DNA of 64,000 nt, taken from contig JAWZYU010000011.1 of NCBI GenBank assembly GCA_038380435.1, positions 73,653,501-73,717,500 of the forward strand, written 5' to 3'. Under the pieces are notes generated by a model, which was given only the letters and a program-made list of their open reading frames with translations, was not told the DNA's origin and did no database searches. Both the position numbers and the translations under genes were made by a program. Positions 1-11,140 of this stretch are shown piece after piece. Source of the stretch: Ryuthela nishihirai. Taxonomy: Eukaryota; Arthropoda; Arachnida; Araneae; Heptathelidae. Position 1 is the first letter of the stretch; each line of letters begins with the position of its first letter.

Positions 1-35
1 AAACTTAAGATTTCTTGGCTTAGTAAACAATGATT

Positions 36-239
36 AGTGCTGAGTGGTTAGCACGCCAGGTTACTGATGTAAGGGACCTGGGTTCAAGCCCCAGGTAAGG
101 CATGGATGTTTGTGTTATTTTTCTGCTGAGGTCCTGTCATCCTCATAGACCTTCTACTATGGCATTAAACTGAAAGGCTCCTGTCAGACCTCGGTGGCAA
201 GCAGCTGCTGGAATGGGTAATTATTTTTTTATTTATTTT
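36..239 (+). mobile_element. S1 SINE, full length (decayed head)
   Basis: A tRNA-Ser/Leu-like head (box A near GAGTGGTTAGCACG, box B GGTTCAAGCCC) is followed by a body with GAGGTCCTG, AGGCTCCTGTCAGACCTC and AAGCAGCTGCT and a TTTATTT-rich tail. Confidence 0.8.
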
Positions 240-240
240 T

Positions 241-1263
241 AATAAAAAAAATTAACATATAACCTAATGCAATGTTTAAAAAAAAACTGCAGCAATAACT
301 TACTACTTGATAGCCATCATTATAACTACTGATGTAGCATAACTCATTTATGTTACATCGCTAGTTATTATTGATAATGACATATAAATCTAAGGAAATG
401 AAATCAAAATAGATCCGTAAAAAAAAATGAAAATTTAATTATAAAAGTATAAATAAAATACTAACTGAATTGAAAAGATATCCAATGTTGAAATGCACAG
501 AAAACTACACATGATTATCTATTAGTGTGATCTGAATCTTGCTGTGCCATGGCCTAATTTATATAATTGAACTACACAATAAAGTTATGGTTTCAGGTTT
601 AGTAAATGAAGAGCACAGCTAAATGCTGGGATGAATGGTAAAAAATAATTCTAGGCATATTGAAATTGGTTTAAGGCAGAAAAAATAGTGTAAAATGGAA
701 AAAAAAATAGATGTACATACTTCATAATCGTAAAATAAATCGTACTTTGTAATCATAATCAAAATCCTCCAATTATAAAAACAAAAGTTTTGTTTAATTT
801 TCAGGAGAATTTTGACACTTAAAAAAAAAATTAGTTTACAATAGTTCAGATCAAACTTATAAGCAGGATAGTTGGAGGAAGCTTGAAATCAGGATGTCCT
901 TCCTCAGGAGGTTGCTTGAAATGGAGAAAAATGGAAACAAGGAAATCAGCTATGCTGTATATCACATCTAAAAACAGTAATTGACTCTCTTTATGAAATT
1001 TATATCACAGGCTCAATAAAATATTTATCAAATGAAAAGAAGCAATATTTTTTAAGCTTGAATTATGTATTTTTATAAGATATATGCAAGAAAATTTTCC
1101 AATAACTTCTATTTTGAAAAAATTGAAATTTCAGCATTACAAACTGATACAGATGTTTTTGACCTCTGTGGCAAGCAGCTGCTTGAGGGGGTATTTATTA
1201 TTTATTTTTATTTTTTATTTCAGATTCTGCCAAAGTGTATAATCGAAGGGGATTCTGGGAGGG
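241..1263 (-). repeat. R1 family copy
   Basis: The segment begins with the R1 motif AACATATAACCTAATGCAAT, includes GATGTAGCATAACTC, and ends CAGATTCTG...GGGAGGG followed by TTAT (a decayed TTAA) at 1264. An S1 tail fragment is inserted at 1142-1221. Nothing coding is seen. Confidence 0.65.
1142..1221 (+). mobile_element. S1 SINE tail-only fragment
   Basis: Only the 3' end is present: GACCTCTGTGGCAAGCAGCT followed by GCTTGAGGGGGTATTTATT. The tRNA-like head is absent. Confidence 0.75.
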
Positions 1264-1399
1264 TTATATATATTCTTTTCCTCGACATTTACTTTGAATG
1301 CACACTGCACTTTATGGTTCTCAGTCTAAATGATACTCCATATTTTCTGCCGAGCACTGAGGTTGAATTTTTTTTCTTTCCTGAAAGGTATGAAATCAC

Positions 1400-1725
1400 T
1401 CTTAACATTGATATCAAATTTAGAGCAAAAATTATCTTGAGCTGGGCAGAATATGAACCCATGACTCCTGATAACATGTCAGGTGTTCTATATTATTACA
1501 TCAATGTTTTAAGGTGATTTTCTATTACCTCTTTATTATAAATAAATTAATACGTTTGTAGCATACATTAGCATCTACTTCACGCTGCTATTTGTAAGCA
1601 GAGAAGACACTTTCTTCAAGTGACACAGATATTGTATTTGTGTACTGCAGATATGAAAGTTAATATCATTAAACTGAGGAGATCCGATCAGCAGCCAGTA
1701 GCTCAGTGGTCAGAGCATCTTCTCT
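1400..1725. repeat. S2 fragments in inverted arrangement
   Basis: A minus-strand tRNA-like piece (1408-1490, complement of GAACACCTGACATGTTATCAGG) and a plus-strand piece (1676-1725, GCCAGTAGCTCAGTGGTCAG) face each other. This repeats the palindromic layout seen at 30.7-31.5 kb. Confidence 0.6.
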
Positions 1726-2029
1726 TTCCTCTAAATATGATATCAATGTTATGAGTGATTTCATACCATTCTATTGATGAAACATTGAGAAATTTATTAA
1801 GTAGCTGAGTTTTTGCATTTGAGTCATGCATATTGTATATTTTAGTTGTTATCTTTATAGCTCATTTTAAAAAAATAACGAGCTGTTGCTTTCATTTTGT
1901 CACTATCAACATTCAGTTTTTTTGTTTGTTTTTTTTTCATTTTTATAATAAATGTAAAATTTTTTATTGGTTAGAGAGGGATGATTCATGTAGGATTCAT
2001 AATCCACAATCTTCCACTAATTTTGAATT

Positions 2030-2580
2030 TCACTTGTGCCAATAGCCCTAAAGTTCGAAAGTGCAAACTCTAAATGGATATTTTAATGGTAAAAGATATT
2101 CATGCTAGAGATTTCAAATTTTGAAAGTAAAATGTCACAGTCAAAGGGTTTACATCGCCACAGCAATTGACCCCCCTTACTCCAGGGTGGTGGTAAAAGG
2201 AAGCTTTTTCATCTAAAGAAATAAATGAAAAATTCTTTTTGGGTTGGACAGGTCTAATGAAATATTAGGATTCACATTTTCTGTTTCATCCAATAATTTT
2301 AATTTCCATCATCAACATGCTCTAAAGTTGGAAAATACAAATTTTTAAAGGATACTGTAAACAATTTAGTGATGCTAAAAATTTTGGTAGTAGAATACAA
2401 TGGTCAAGGGGTTTACACTGGCACCCAGTGTAATGGGTGGGCAGGTAGAAAAAAGCAACTATTTTGTGTTCAGCAGAGATAAATGAACAATTCTTTTGAA
2501 TTGATTAGATATTAATTAAACATTACATATTGCATTTCTGAATCATCCATTAGTCTGAATTTCCACCATAAAAGCTACTC
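2030..2580 (+). repeat. Degenerate tandem repeat, ~280-bp period
   Basis: Two units are visible from the paired landmarks CCTAAAGTTCGAAAGTGCAA (2046) / TCTAAAGTTGGAAAATACAA (2321) and GTCAAAGGGTTTACATCG / GTCAAGGGGTTTACACTG. No coding content. Confidence 0.55.
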
Positions 2581-2799
2581 AAGTTGTGAAATGATGAACT
2601 TTATTCTCTTTGAAATCAAGGATTCCATATACACTGAAGGCAATATGTTGTTCTGGTTAGTTTTATTTCTAGTTATGGGCATCACTAATCTAAACATCAA
2701 GTGCAAGCACAAGCTCAAAAAGAACAATGTTGACTTGCAGATCTGTTTCATATATATTTTTCTACACTCCTTTGTTATGAGATAGAACAAGAACCAGTC

Positions 2800-3005
2800 T
2801 GGTGGCTGAGTGATTAGTGTGTTTGGCTACTGGTCAAAGGGACCTAGGGTTTGAACCTTGGAAAAGTAGTGGATGTTTATTTTCTATGTTGTTTTTCTGA
2901 TGAGATCTCATCTTCCCCACAGATGTTCTCAATGGCATATTATACTGACAGGCTCCTGTCAAACCTCTGTGGCAAACAACTACCTGAGGGGATATTTTTT
3001 TTTAA
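2800..3005 (+). mobile_element. S1 SINE, full length, diverged
   Basis: Head with GTGGCTGAGTGATTAG and GGTTTGAACCTTGG, body with CTGACAGGCTCCTGTCA, tail GAGGGGATATTTTTTTT. More substitutions than other copies. Confidence 0.78.
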
Positions 3006-3978
3006 TCTGTTATAGGAAACCTACCTTTTGCAGCTGCTTGAAGCTTCATTACTATTTATAGTCTTGTTGGCTGACTCTCCACTAGCACCTAATTTCTTTT
3101 AAAATCAAGAGATGCATGAATGGATAGACCAGAACTTGAAACTAACTGTTACCAACATCAGTAACAATTACAACGGCCATGTACATTTCAATTAATCAAT
3201 AATAATTATAATTAATTAATACATTTCAAGTAGCACTCAAAGGTTAATGCTTATTGTGCACTTCTGATCAAGATGTACTCAAGTTTCAATTTTTTGACAC
3301 TCCTTTGTGTTGAGGGAGACAACCATCCCTGCACTGCATTGTTGGTTCTCCTTTATATATTGGCTACCTGTTTAGAAACTCATGAGCCACCACAACAACT
3401 ACTTTATAAATAGATTGATTGCTTAAAAATAATAAGAGCATTTTAATAAAACTAACAATTTCAATACTAAATGAACAAGCCTAAAGGTTTTCAATTAACA
3501 ATTATTGCAATGCCCATTTTTTATTGCCTAACTTTTCAGCAGATTTGCCTGATCAGACTTATTAACTCATTCAGTGAGCTGTGCGTTCAATGAGCTCAAC
3601 ACATGAGGCTGATAATAAAATTGTTCATGAGCTCTAGTTGCACACACTAGTTTGACATAACAATAACTTTCTTTTTTTAAATTTTACAAGATGTTTCAAA
3701 TGTCTCTAGACATATCTACTCCTTTTCAAGCTTTTGAATTCAGTTTCTGTGGTACTTCAGTGGTATTTAAATGAAAAGCAAATAGGTTAATGAAGTCCAG
3801 AAATTTCTAGTAACAGGTATCAAAATCTAGTGCAATGCTCAGCCTTACTAACTAGAACTTTGATTTTTTATTATATCATGCATTACTTATAGAAATTGAA
3901 AGGATTTTATCAGTGCTAGCAAATGCAAAGAAAAACATTTCATTACATTTTTACAAAACTAGCAATCCAGTCATCAGC
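3006..3978. other. No recognisable element
   Basis: AT-rich sequence without supportable genes. It has weak internal repeats only. Confidence 0.5.
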
Positions 3979-4330
3979 CAGTAAATCCCCCCATTCATCA
4001 CGACCCCGGCGAGTGCGGATTCGTTATATCGCGATCTTTTTTTCTGTCTCGGCACTTGTGTGGCTTTGAAACATGTGAGGAAAAGTCAAAATCAAAATGA
4101 ATGGTTGCACATGCGTGCTAACTTTTTTTCTCGTTCAGTCACATCATGCACATATACATAACGTAAAGCTACGAGCGTGGGCGAGACAAAAGATCGCCGT
4201 GCGCCGGTACCTGGTACGGTTGAGCCAGTGCATCATTTGGGTCTATCCTTCAGTGGAATCTTAGCTGCAGTGTCAAACGCACGCTAATTAAATCGACTAC
4301 ATATTTTTTTATCCCTTCGTAATTTTTAAA

Positions 4331-5898
4331 ATGTCAAAAAGACAATGCGAATTTTCTTAACCGATTTTTCACAATGTAGTGACTATAGAAAAGAAACTAA
4401 AAATTATAGAAAGGATAGAAAGTGGTGGTAAATTTACAGTTATAGGAAGGGATTTCAAATTCCCCGAGTCCACAGTGCGATCAGTTGTGCAACAAAAAGA
4501 CAAAATTAAAAAGGCTGGCAAAAGTGTTACTCCAATTACAGCGATGAAAGTTTCACGAACCAGAAGTTTTTTGATGACATAAATGGAAAATTTATTAAGC
4601 AAATGGACAGAGGACCTAAAACAACACCACGTGCCTGTGAGTACCCAAATCATAATGAATAAATTACTTAGTCTTTGGGATCATTTAAAATCTCAACATG
4701 AAGGAGAAAAAGTTTTTAACGCAAGCAAAGTTTGGTTTGATCGGTTTAGAAAATGATGAAACTTGCATAGCCTTAAAATGATTGGCGAATCGGCTAGTGC
4801 AGACGTAGAATCAGCTGAAAAATATCCAATGGAGTTCCTTGAAATTGTGGAAAGGGGAAATTATCCACCAAGTTTAATTTTTAATGTAGATGAGACGGGA
4901 CTCTATTGGAAACGAATGCCAACATGTACGTTTATTTCCATAGGAGGAGAAGACTGCTTCTGGATTTAAAGCAGCCAAGGATCGTCTAACTCTTCTTCTC
5001 GGCGGAAATGCATCCGGAGAATTAAAATTGAAACCATTGTTGATTTATGAATCAGAAACTCCTCGTACCATGAAAGGTTATTCTAAAAATAATTTTCCAG
5101 TTTTTTGGCGAAGTAACCCTAAGGCTTGGATGACACAAAATTTATTTATGGACTGGTTTAAAACTTGTTTCTGCCCAGCAATAAAAAAATATTGCGAGGA
5201 TATTGGAGTTGAACCTCGAGCTCTTTTGGTGTTGGACAATGTGCCTGGACATCCTGTGGAACTTGAGACTCTGTGCACTGATTTTCCGTTGAAGTGGTAT
5301 TCTTACCTCCGAATACCACTTCCATCTTACAGCCTATGGATCAAGGTGCAATAGCACCTTGATCCATAGGCTGTAAGATGATAAGATTTCATTCAGAGCC
5401 TATTATTTAAGAATAACGATGCGCCAACTCATTGAAGAATCTGATGGAGGTGGTAGAGATGCCATGCGGGTTTGGAGGAAACAATTTAATATTATGAAAG
5501 CTATCAGAAACATCGACGAAGTGTGGAATGAAGTCACCCAGTCATGTATGAAGGGTGTTTGGAAAAGGTTGCTCAGAGAAATTGTTGAAGATCTCATCAA
5601 TTATGAAAATGATATTCAAAATGTCATCGAAGAGATTAGTATTAATGCCACTTCCGGAGGCATCGAAGATGTTGATGTAGATGATATTCAGACTTTGTTA
5701 AAATCACACTGCGAACCCTTAACTAATGAAGAGCTGCAAGAAATGGACTGCCATACTATGTCACAAGAAAATGACGTCTCGGAACCTGTTCCCATGCGAA
5801 AGTTAAGTGTCAAAATCATTGAAAAGGCCCTTTCTCTTCACAATCAATGCATGGAGTTGTTAGAAGAAAACGACGAAGATTACGAGCGAGTGCTGTAA
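4331..5898 (+). pseudogene. pogo/Tigger-like (JRK/TIGD-type) transposase, broken
   Basis: Fragments in order: an N-terminal helix-turn-helix of CENP-B type (4379-4582: KLKIIERIESGGKFTVIGRDF); a second DNA-binding region ending VWFDRFRK; a catalytic domain with FNVDETGLYWKRMP (first Asp), LLVLDNVPGHP (second Asp) and, in a shifted frame, LQPMDQGAIA (third Asp, about 5325-5355). A C-terminal frame of 159 residues (5419-5898) is intact and acidic. Stops occur at about 4355, 4580 and 4755, and frameshifts at about 4945 and 5290. A perfect 27-bp fold-back (5323-5380) replaces coding sequence right after the third Asp. The protein would bind the ends and cut and paste the element; this copy cannot. 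Confidence 0.88.
5323..5380. repeat. Perfect 27-bp fold-back palindrome in pogo transposase
   Basis: Arms 5323-5349 and 5354-5380 are exact complements with a 4-nt loop. The right arm replaces normal coding sequence. Confidence 0.95.
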
Positions 5899-6217
5899 AG
5901 CGTGGCTGTAACGGATTATTTGGCAGTTATTGGCAAATTTTGCATAATAAACGTAGAGAGTCCAAACAAGGGAATCTACATTCCTTTTTGCAACACGGAA
6001 CAAAATGAATAAATTATGAATTATGAAAATGTGACTTTTTTGTTATTAATAATATTTATTTTATTAATAAACTGTTTTTTCGAATTTTAAAATGATTTTT
6101 TTAAAAATCCCCCATTGATCGCGAAATTTCACTTATCGCAACCATGTCCAGAACGTATCCTTCGCGATGAACGGGGGTTACCTGTATTGCTATTTGTTAA
6201 GTTTAACATTATAACAT

Positions 6218-6412
6218 TATTTAGTACAAATGCAAAATAATGAAGAGGTTATTATTTTTATTTAATATGTATGCAGTAGTCATCATACCAAATGGTTTGC
6301 ATTAATTCAATAAAATTATTTAGTACAAATACAAAATAATGAAGAGGTATTCTTTTATTTAATATGTATGCAGTGGTAATACCCAGTGGCTTGCACTAGT
6401 TCAGTCAAACCA
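6218..6412 (+). repeat. 98-bp tandem duplication
   Basis: TTATTTAGTACAAATGCAAA at 6218 is repeated as TTATTTAGTACAAATACAAA at 6316, with the following ATGAAGAGG and TTTAATATGTATGCAGT in both. Confidence 0.8.
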
Positions 6413-6509
6413 GTAGTTAAACAGCAAGTAAAAATTGAAAAAAAAAAAAAATTATCAACTGAAATATAAAAATATTAAGCATATGTATATTATTCAAATT
6501 TCTCAAGAA

Positions 6510-6896
6510 AAGTAATAAATAAATTCAACATATTTGGTATTAACCTATAAATTACCACTTTGAAGTCGATTTAAATTTTAGAAGAAAAATTGTCTTGAGT
6601 CGGGTGGGATACGAACCCACAACTCTTGATAACATGTCAGATGCTCTGGACCACTGAGCTATAGACTGCCGATCAAGATCCCCTCTAATTGATGACATGA
6701 ACCTTTTTACATTGTATGTAGGGAGTATCCCGGCATTTTTTACCACAAGTGGCAGATACATACCATATAGATTGAAGTATTTACTTATAAGTAATACAGT
6801 TGATAAGTAATAAATAAATTCGACATATTTGGCATTAACTATAAATTACACTTCGAAGTTGATTTAAATTTTAGAGGAAAAATTGTCTTGTTTTTT
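6510..6896 (-). repeat. S2 tRNA-like repeat, 1.3 units
   Basis: One unit contains a tRNA-Thr(UGU)-like segment (complement of 6597-6665: AGCTCAGTGG box A region, GTGGGTTCGTATCCCAC box B). The 88-bp segment 6510-6597 is repeated directly at 6808-6896, so the unit length is about 298 bp. Confidence 0.7.
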
Positions 6897-7631
6897 GTTA
6901 AGAAATTTATGTCAAGAATTTTTTTTTTTAAAACCACTCAAGTGGAGAAGAAAATTGCATACTGGAAAATATTCCATATCAATATTGTCACTTGCTCTAA
7001 CCCCTATTAATTTTCTACATTAGATTCAGGCCTGGCTTTGATGAAAGGTTCCATCTCTTAATAGGTGTCCATCACTTACCTAATTCTGAATCCTTGGAAT
7101 CTTTGTGATCTGCTCATGTATTCATCAAATAGTCAAAACCTAGAAGTTTCACTGCATATTCGGTAAATATGTTATATTTAAATATTATGAGGTTCTGCCA
7201 TCCTCTCAGACCTTCTACTCTGGCATATAAACTGGCAGGCTCTTGTCAGACCTCTGTGGCAAGCAGCTGCTTGAGGGGGTATTTATTATATTTATTTTTT
7301 ATATAGTATCATTATTTATTTATTGTCATTAAAAAATGAGACTATCAAATAATTCTTTAGTAACAAACTGGATTATAACCAGAAGCACTTTAAAAGTTTG
7401 TGCCCCTTTAAGTAAAAAAATTGGTAAGGAGGTGAAATTCATTCTTTTAGTGGTTCTATAAATCAAAATTTGACTGAAGCTCCTAAACACCTCTTACTGT
7501 TACTGACTTAAATAGAGCAATACAATTAATTCAGAGTAATTTTAAAATGTTTACATTTAACCCTTTCCATGCTGGAGCAGTATTAATTGGCTTCATCCTT
7601 TGAATTCTAGTGACCTGGGAAGTAAACTTGT
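6897..7631. other. Unassigned, contains an S1 fragment
   Basis: Apart from the S1 piece at 7187-7303 nothing is recognised. It is the 3' flank of LINE L1. Confidence 0.5.
7187..7303 (+). mobile_element. S1 SINE, 5'-truncated
   Basis: The copy begins in the body (GAGGTTCTGCCATCCTCTCA) and keeps the conserved tail AAGCAGCTGCTTGAGGGGGT. Confidence 0.8.
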
Positions 7632-7673
7632 TCATCATCATCATCATCATCATCCTCCTCAAGCAGCCATGGG

Positions 7674-9695
7674 CTACGGAGGTCCAACCAGACCGTGCAA
7701 TTTAGTTCTCCAAGCAAGTCTATCCTGAGCTACATCTACTGCATCTGGCCACTGCACACCAATTCTAACAAGATCCTGTTTGACATTGTCTGCCCACCGC
7801 ATCCTAGGTCTCCCCTTCTTTCTGAGGCCTTTAGGCACACTGTTCATAACCCTATTCGCCAATCTATAATTATTCATACGGGCAACATGGCCAAACCAAC
7901 GGAGTCTCTCTCTGCACAATATGCTGCTTAAAGGAGGTTGCAAACTCCTTTTCCTAATCTCATCATTAGTTACAAAGTTGAACCACCTAATGCCCAAGAT
8001 ACTGCGTAAGCATCTGGAATCAAAAGCATCTAGTTTCCTGTTATCTTGTTTACAAAGTGTCCAAGTTTCACTACCATAACTAACCCTAGAAAGAACCAAA
8101 CTATTATACAGTCTAATTTTAGTCTTTAGGTGTATACGCCTATTTCTCCACACTCTCCATAGATTCTTAAAAGTCCCAGCAGCAATCCCTATTCGTCTGT
8201 TAATCTCATGCCGCACATCACCATTATCTGTTACATAGCTCCCAAGATAATTAAACTGTGACACCTGCTCAAGACTGCAACCATTCAGATTAACTGAATC
8301 ACAGCCTGCCTGACCAATTTTCATCACTTTAGTTTTCTCTCTGTTTATAACCAAACCTACTCTACTACCAGTCTCATCAACGGCTCGAATGAAAGAGTTC
8401 ATCTCATCAACATCATTTGCCAGAAGGGCTAAATCATCAGCATAATCTAAATCAGAAATTTTCCTATCTCCAGCCCATTTAAGGCCAAAATCTTTCCCTT
8501 GAAGTGAATTTCGCATAACATAATCAATAACCAAGCTAAAGAGAAAAGGAGACAAAATGCACCCTTGTCGAACACCAGAAGTAATGCTAAACCAATTGCT
8601 ACAAGCCTTACCAACTCTCACACACGACTCAGTGTTATTATAGAGCGCTTTCATAATGTTAACTAACTTGTCTGGTATACCATATGATCTCACAATCAAC
8701 CACAAATTATGACGATCAACAGAGCCGAAAGCCTTTTTGAAATCAACAAAGCTAGCAACCAAAGGTTTCTGAAACTCTAAACATTTCTCAAGAATCTGCC
8801 TAAGTGAAAATATCTGATCTACACATCCCCTACCACTTCTGAATCCACATTGCTCATCACGCAATTGCCTGTCAACCAGATTCTTAATTCTATTAAGCAC
8901 AATCATGGAAAGAACTTTACCTGGAACAGAGAGTAGGCTGATACCCCTATAGTTATCACAAGAACTGCGATCACCTTTTTTGAAAATAGGGATAACAATA
9001 GCTCTGGTAAAATCCTTAGGAACCATGCCTTTATCATAAAAGAGATTCAGAATTTCAGTCATCCAAGTGGTAACCGAAACATTCCCAGCTCTACGCATTT
9101 CCGTAGTAATTTCATCTACCCCTGGGGATTTATGAAGTTTAAGTTTAGAAACAGCCAAACTAACTTCAGATTGTGTTATAGGGCCAACATTAAAGCCACC
9201 AATGCATCTATCATCATTGCAAACAATGGGAGTAGAACTAACTACATTGTTTAGAACATCACTGAAATGTTCAGCCCACCTAGCCATGACAGAATCCTCC
9301 CCTTCTATAACCTTACCTTGTTTATCCTTCAATCCTTGTATGCCTGTCCGTTTTCTACCACACAAAACATTAACTATCTGGTACAGCTCTCTGCTGTTGT
9401 GCTGTCTAACTGCTTCCTCGGCTTTGTCAGCCAAACCATCAAGCCAAAAATTTTTATCAGCAGCTAACTGATCCTTTACAAGTTTATTAAGGTCTCTGTA
9501 ATGCTTTCTATTAGGACTAGTAGGGTATTGATTAAGGGCATTCCTGCAGTTCTTTCTTTCCGAAATAAGCTCAAGTGCCTTATCACTCAGATAATTTTGC
9601 CTCTTCTGCTCCTTTTTTCCTAAAAGAGTACTGTTAGTGTCCAAAAAAGCCTGTTTACAATGATCCCATTCTTCTTTAACTTCAGTAGTAAGCAA
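7674..9695 (-). CDS. LINE reverse transcriptase (C-terminal part of the polyprotein, L1)
   Basis: A 673-residue open frame encodes a non-LTR reverse transcriptase. Visible motifs in order are IPIFKKGDRSSCDNYRGISL (fingers), FVDFKKAFGSVDR (motif A; the catalytic Asp is in VDF, and the family-typical second D is G here), SGVRQGCILSPFLF (motif B), LDYADDLALLA (the YADD catalytic box), and a later RWFGHVARM stretch common in RTE-like proteins. The enzyme would copy its own RNA at a nicked target (target-primed reverse transcription). It was originally fused to the endonuclease frame 9743-10648. A one-base loss near 9755, relative to the copies at 33.85 and 54.38 kb, separates them, so the listed Met is probably not the native start. 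Confidence 0.9.
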   Translation of the reverse strand: MLTTEVKEEWDHCKQAFLDTNSTLLGKKEQKRQNYLSDKALELISERKNCRNALNQYPTSPNRKHYRDLNKLVKDQLAADKNFWLDGLADKAEEAVRQHNSRELYQIVNVLCGRKRTGIQGLKDKQGKVIEGEDSVMARWAEHFSDVLNNVVSSTPIVCNDDRCIGGFNVGPITQSEVSLAVSKLKLHKSPGVDEITTEMRRAGNVSVTTWMTEILNLFYDKGMVPKDFTRAIVIPIFKKGDRSSCDNYRGISLLSVPGKVLSMIVLNRIKNLVDRQLRDEQCGFRSGRGCVDQIFSLRQILEKCLEFQKPLVASFVDFKKAFGSVDRHNLWLIVRSYGIPDKLVNIMKALYNNTESCVRVGKACSNWFSITSGVRQGCILSPFLFSLVIDYVMRNSLQGKDFGLKWAGDRKISDLDYADDLALLANDVDEMNSFIRAVDETGSRVGLVINREKTKVMKIGQAGCDSVNLNGCSLEQVSQFNYLGSYVTDNGDVRHEINRRIGIAAGTFKNLWRVWRNRRIHLKTKIRLYNSLVLSRVSYGSETWTLCKQDNRKLDAFDSRCLRSILGIRWFNFVTNDEIRKRSLQPPLSSILCRERLRWFGHVARMNNYRLANRVMNSVPKGLRKKGRPRMRWADNVKQDLVRIGVQWPDAVDVAQDRLAWRTKLHGLVGPP

Positions 9696-9742
9696 ACCAT
9701 GACTGTCATAATGACTAAGTAACCTATCATGGTAAGCTTTGG

Positions 9743-10648
9743 CTATAACTGGATCTTCAGAGCTTCAGTATTAAAAGTAAATTTTTTAACCCTAGCACAA
9801 CACTTTTTAAGTTTAAGTTGCAACACACTTTTAACAAGGTAATGGTCAGATCCAATTTCAGCTCCCCTATATGCCCTGGTATTCCTAACAGAACTAGTCC
9901 ATTTGCTGTTAATTAATATGTAATCAATCATATTCTTATGCAGCCCATCAGGTGAAACCCATGTGTACTTATGTATGTCGCGGTGTTTGTAATAAGTGTT
10001 AGTTATTCTGAATCCATTGAGTTTACTTACCTGTAGGAGACGTTGCCCATTGCTATTGCAGCTACCAATACCAAAAGGGCCTATTACTCCTCCCCAAAGG
10101 TCAGAGTCAGTACCAACTTTGGCATTGAAGTCACCAAGAACAAGGGTAATATCTCCTTTCTTGACAGAATTCAAAATATCCTGAAGTTGTTCATAAAACC
10201 TATCCTTCTCACCCTCATCGGCATCCTCAGTGGGGGCATAACAGCAGATAACATTCAAGTCTTTAACGCTTGTCTGAAATTTTGCTGTAAGAAACCTTTC
10301 ATTAATGCACTCATATCCTAGAAGAGCATCACTAGCGTGTCTGCTGAGAAGCAGACCCACGCCTTGGTGATGCTTTTTGTCGTCCCTCCCTGAAAAGAGA
10401 AATTTAAGATTATTTTTAAGAATCTGACCTTTATCTGTCCATCTGGTCTCTTGCAAGCCGAGAATATCTAAATTACAACGGTGGAATTCTTGTGTGAGGG
10501 CATCAAGAGAAAAAGCTCTGTGCAGAGTCCTCACATTCCAACTACCTATGGAGAGAAAATGGTTAGTGAGATGTTTAAAGAAACTATGTTTATTGAGAGA
10601 GGGAATGCCGACAATATCAAACAGCCCCCTAATCGCAGACATGGGCAA
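9743..10648 (-). CDS. LINE APE-type endonuclease (N-terminal part, L1)
   Basis: This 301-residue frame is an apurinic-endonuclease-like domain of the kind that nicks target DNA for LINE insertion. It shows SIGSWNVRTLHRAF at the N-terminus, LGLQETRW with the catalytic Glu, VLGDFNAKVG, MIDYILINSKW and EIGSDHYLV with the terminal catalytic His. The frame ends with NTEALKIQL because of the frameshift near 9755. In sister copies the reading continues through YHDRLLSHYDSHGLLTTEV into the reverse transcriptase. The full protein would therefore be close to 990 residues. The 5' region between 10649 and 11222 may hold a separate small ORF (see 10943-11140). Confidence 0.88.
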   Translation of the reverse strand: MPMSAIRGLFDIVGIPSLNKHSFFKHLTNHFLSIGSWNVRTLHRAFSLDALTQEFHRCNLDILGLQETRWTDKGQILKNNLKFLFSGRDDKKHHQGVGLLLSRHASDALLGYECINERFLTAKFQTSVKDLNVICCYAPTEDADEGEKDRFYEQLQDILNSVKKGDITLVLGDFNAKVGTDSDLWGGVIGPFGIGSCNSNGQRLLQVSKLNGFRITNTYYKHRDIHKYTWVSPDGLHKNMIDYILINSKWTSSVRNTRAYRGAEIGSDHYLVKSVLQLKLKKCCARVKKFTFNTEALKIQL

Positions 10649-10942
10649 ACACCCGTTCCCCCACTACTAAAGGCTGTAGCCATCTACACTGGAAGACTTC
10701 CTCCAATGTAGAATTTGACGATGCCAATAGAAGCAAAGAGTTCAGGTGCCTGCGATGACTTCTGCTCAGGATTATCCACCAGCTGATAAACATATCCTGT
10801 GGATCTATTCACTTTGGGCTGTCAACCCACAAACAAAAAGAAAACACAGCGGAAGATTTTCCCTCCACAGAAGCCCACCAGTGCAGCAAAATCAGGATCC
10901 ATAATCAAGCTCAGAGCCATATATCTGTCCAGTCCAGTAGGT

Positions 10943-11140
10943 TTATATGGTCAGCACCAGGACCCTGTGTGGTTGACTACTCTTCAACAGGGTAGAAAAA
11001 AAAAAGAAAAGTAGCCGTAGTTGTCCAGATCTGTAGGCCACACTAATTTTGCAGCCCTCCCCTTCCATTCTCTTCCACAAGAGAGTATCTCTTTTGAAAA
11101 GTACTAACTGTCTGCACCATGAGAAGGCAAGGTCGGACAT
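10943..11140 (-). CDS. Possible small LINE 5' ORF (65 residues)
   Basis: This minus-strand frame lies upstream of the endonuclease in the 5' region of L1. Its translation (starting MSDLAFSWCRQLVLFKRD) is identical to a frame at 55575-55772 in another LINE copy. A diverged relative starts MSNPAFSWCR at 39755-39964. Some RTE-type elements have a short first ORF, so this could be one. Equally, it may simply be conserved 5' UTR from a common source. The copy at 35 kb appears frameshifted here. No domain is recognised. Confidence 0.3.
   Translation of the reverse strand: MSDLAFSWCRQLVLFKRDTLLWKRMEGEGCKISVAYRSGQLRLLFFFFSTLLKSSQPHRVLVLTI

Larger units (their letters stand above)
3979..6184 (+). mobile_element. 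pogo/Tigger-like DNA transposon
   Basis: The ends are inverted: the left starts CAGTAAATCCCCCCATTCAT at 3979 and the complement of the right end starts CAGGTAACCCCCGTTCATCG at 6184. CAG-initiated ends with a C-run are typical of Tigger elements. A TA follows the right end (6185-6186); no matching TA is visible on the left, so the left target dinucleotide has mutated or the end is slightly misplaced. The element is 2.2 kb and encodes a degraded transposase. Confidence 0.85.

Noticed and set aside
1065..1517. 150-residue plus-strand open frame
   Set aside because: It crosses the end of an R1 copy, an S1 tail and an S2 tRNA-like fragment; the translation is low-complexity and shows no domain.
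7695..7931. Plus-strand frames antisense to the LINE (repeated at 31512 and 53310)
   Set aside because: They recur because the LINE recurs; the protein-coding strand is minus, with recognised catalytic motifs.
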